From assembly GCA_944391275.1 (NCBI GenBank), contig CALXSZ010000122.1, positions 1 through 6,596 of the forward strand: a stretch of 6,596 bases of DNA. The letters run 5' to 3'. Made by a program: the position numbers and the translations under genes. Origin of the DNA: an uncultured Syntrophomonadaceae bacterium. GTDB lineage: Bacteria > Bacillota > Syntrophomonadia > Syntrophomonadales > Syntrophomonadaceae. The first letter of the stretch is position 1, and each line of letters starts with the position of its first letter. Positions 6,431 to 6,596 of the stretch are shown piece by piece. The notes under the pieces are model-generated. The model did no database searches, was not told the DNA's origin, and saw only the letters and a program-made list of their open reading frames with translations.

Positions 6431-6495
6431 AGGGCGGAGTAAAATTTCTATTTTACAAAGTAGACGTAAAATAGAGAGGGTTATTCTGCCTTTTT
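6431..6495 (+). promoter_or_regulatory. Nested inverted repeats in the mreC-mreD spacer, possible attenuator
   Basis: The central ATTTTAC (6450-6456) can pair with GTAAAAT upstream (6439-6445, 4-nt loop). As TCTATTTTAC (6447-6456) it can instead pair with GTAAAATAGA downstream (6466-6475, 9-nt loop, 10 perfect pairs). Both cannot form at once. An outer stem, AGGGCGG (6431-6437) with CTGCCTT (6486-6492, two G-U pairs), could enclose either, and a T-run (6491-6495) overlaps its end. This could be a weak terminator or attenuator, or an RNA-processing or stability element, ahead of mreD. The repeats are seen; the function is inferred. No known riboswitch is recognised. Confidence 0.45.
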
Positions 6496-6514
6496 ATCAT
6501 TCGAAAAAACAATA

Positions 6515-6520
6515 GAGGAG
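6515..6520 (+). promoter_or_regulatory. Ribosome binding site of mreD
   Basis: GAGGAG lies 6 nt before GTG 6527 and 4 nt before ATG 6525. The ATG frame stops after six codons (TAG 6543-6545), so the site serves the GTG. Confidence 0.75.
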
Positions 6521-6526
6521 AAAAAT

Positions 6527-6596
6527 GTGCGTTATCTTTTACTAGCCTTATTTCCGGCTTTGTCGATTTATCTGCAATCAACCGGACTTCAAATCT
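6527..6596 (+). CDS. mreD: Rod shape-determining protein MreD, N-terminus (3' end outside window)
   Basis: Only the first 23 codons are present, beginning MRYLLLALFPALSIYLQSTG. This is a hydrophobic first membrane segment ending in a LQST motif typical of MreD, the multi-pass membrane partner of MreC in the elongation complex. Identity rests on this short stretch and on its place directly after mreC. The start is GTG 6527 with GAGGAG 6 nt upstream. An ATG at 6525 overlaps it (ATGTG) but is in another frame that stops after six codons. The spacing from mreC (102 nt) is long for an operon usually packed tightly. In relatives the next genes are often minC/minD or a class B penicillin-binding protein; none is visible here. 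Confidence 0.82.
   Translation, partial: MRYLLLALFPALSIYLQSTGLQI

Noticed and set aside
6467..6472. TAAAAT as a -10 box for a separate mreD promoter
   Set aside because: It is part of the inverted repeat, and no acceptable -35 lies 16-18 nt upstream.

Overview
The window looks like a stretch of core chromosome from a low-to-mid GC Gram-positive bacterium, most likely a member of Bacillota and probably Clostridia. This is inferred from the strong GAGGAG-type ribosome binding sites, frequent GTG/TTG starts, a YdbC-type PC4 protein, and the block maf-radC-mreB-mreC-mreD, which is the order known from Bacillus and Clostridium relatives. The species cannot be fixed from the sequence. Every gene I can support is on the + strand. 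I see no transposon, phage, CRISPR, tRNA or rRNA.

Left part (1-1867): the C-terminal half of NAD-dependent DNA ligase (ligA, cut by the window edge) is followed after 2 nt by endonuclease IV (nfo). Both act in base-excision repair: Nfo incises at abasic sites and LigA seals the final nick. They are almost certainly co-transcribed.

Middle part (1868-3163): a 203-nt gap with no recognised gene ends in a perfect 15-bp element repeated in tandem with a 17-nt period. It is followed by a small YdbC/PC4-type single-stranded nucleic acid-binding protein and, 20 nt later, an unrecognised one-pass membrane protein with a large outside domain. A good intrinsic terminator closes this unit. The next 110 nt hold a candidate promoter with a 12-bp palindrome between its -35 and -10, which would start the next operon.

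Right part (3164-6596): maf (nucleotide pyrophosphatase, septum-associated in Bacillus) overlaps radC (JAMM-domain protein) by 4 nt. Then come mreB (actin-like filament), mreC (membrane-anchored scaffold) and the first 23 codons of mreD (integral membrane partner), the rod-shape elongasome set. The mreB-mreC gap is short, but mreC and mreD are separated by 102 nt containing two mutually exclusive hairpins. That gap is the most interesting non-coding feature in the window.

I found no convincing new multi-gene system. The unusual points are the mreC-mreD spacer, the tandem element before ydbC, the palindrome in the maf promoter region, and the unknown membrane protein beside the PC4 protein.
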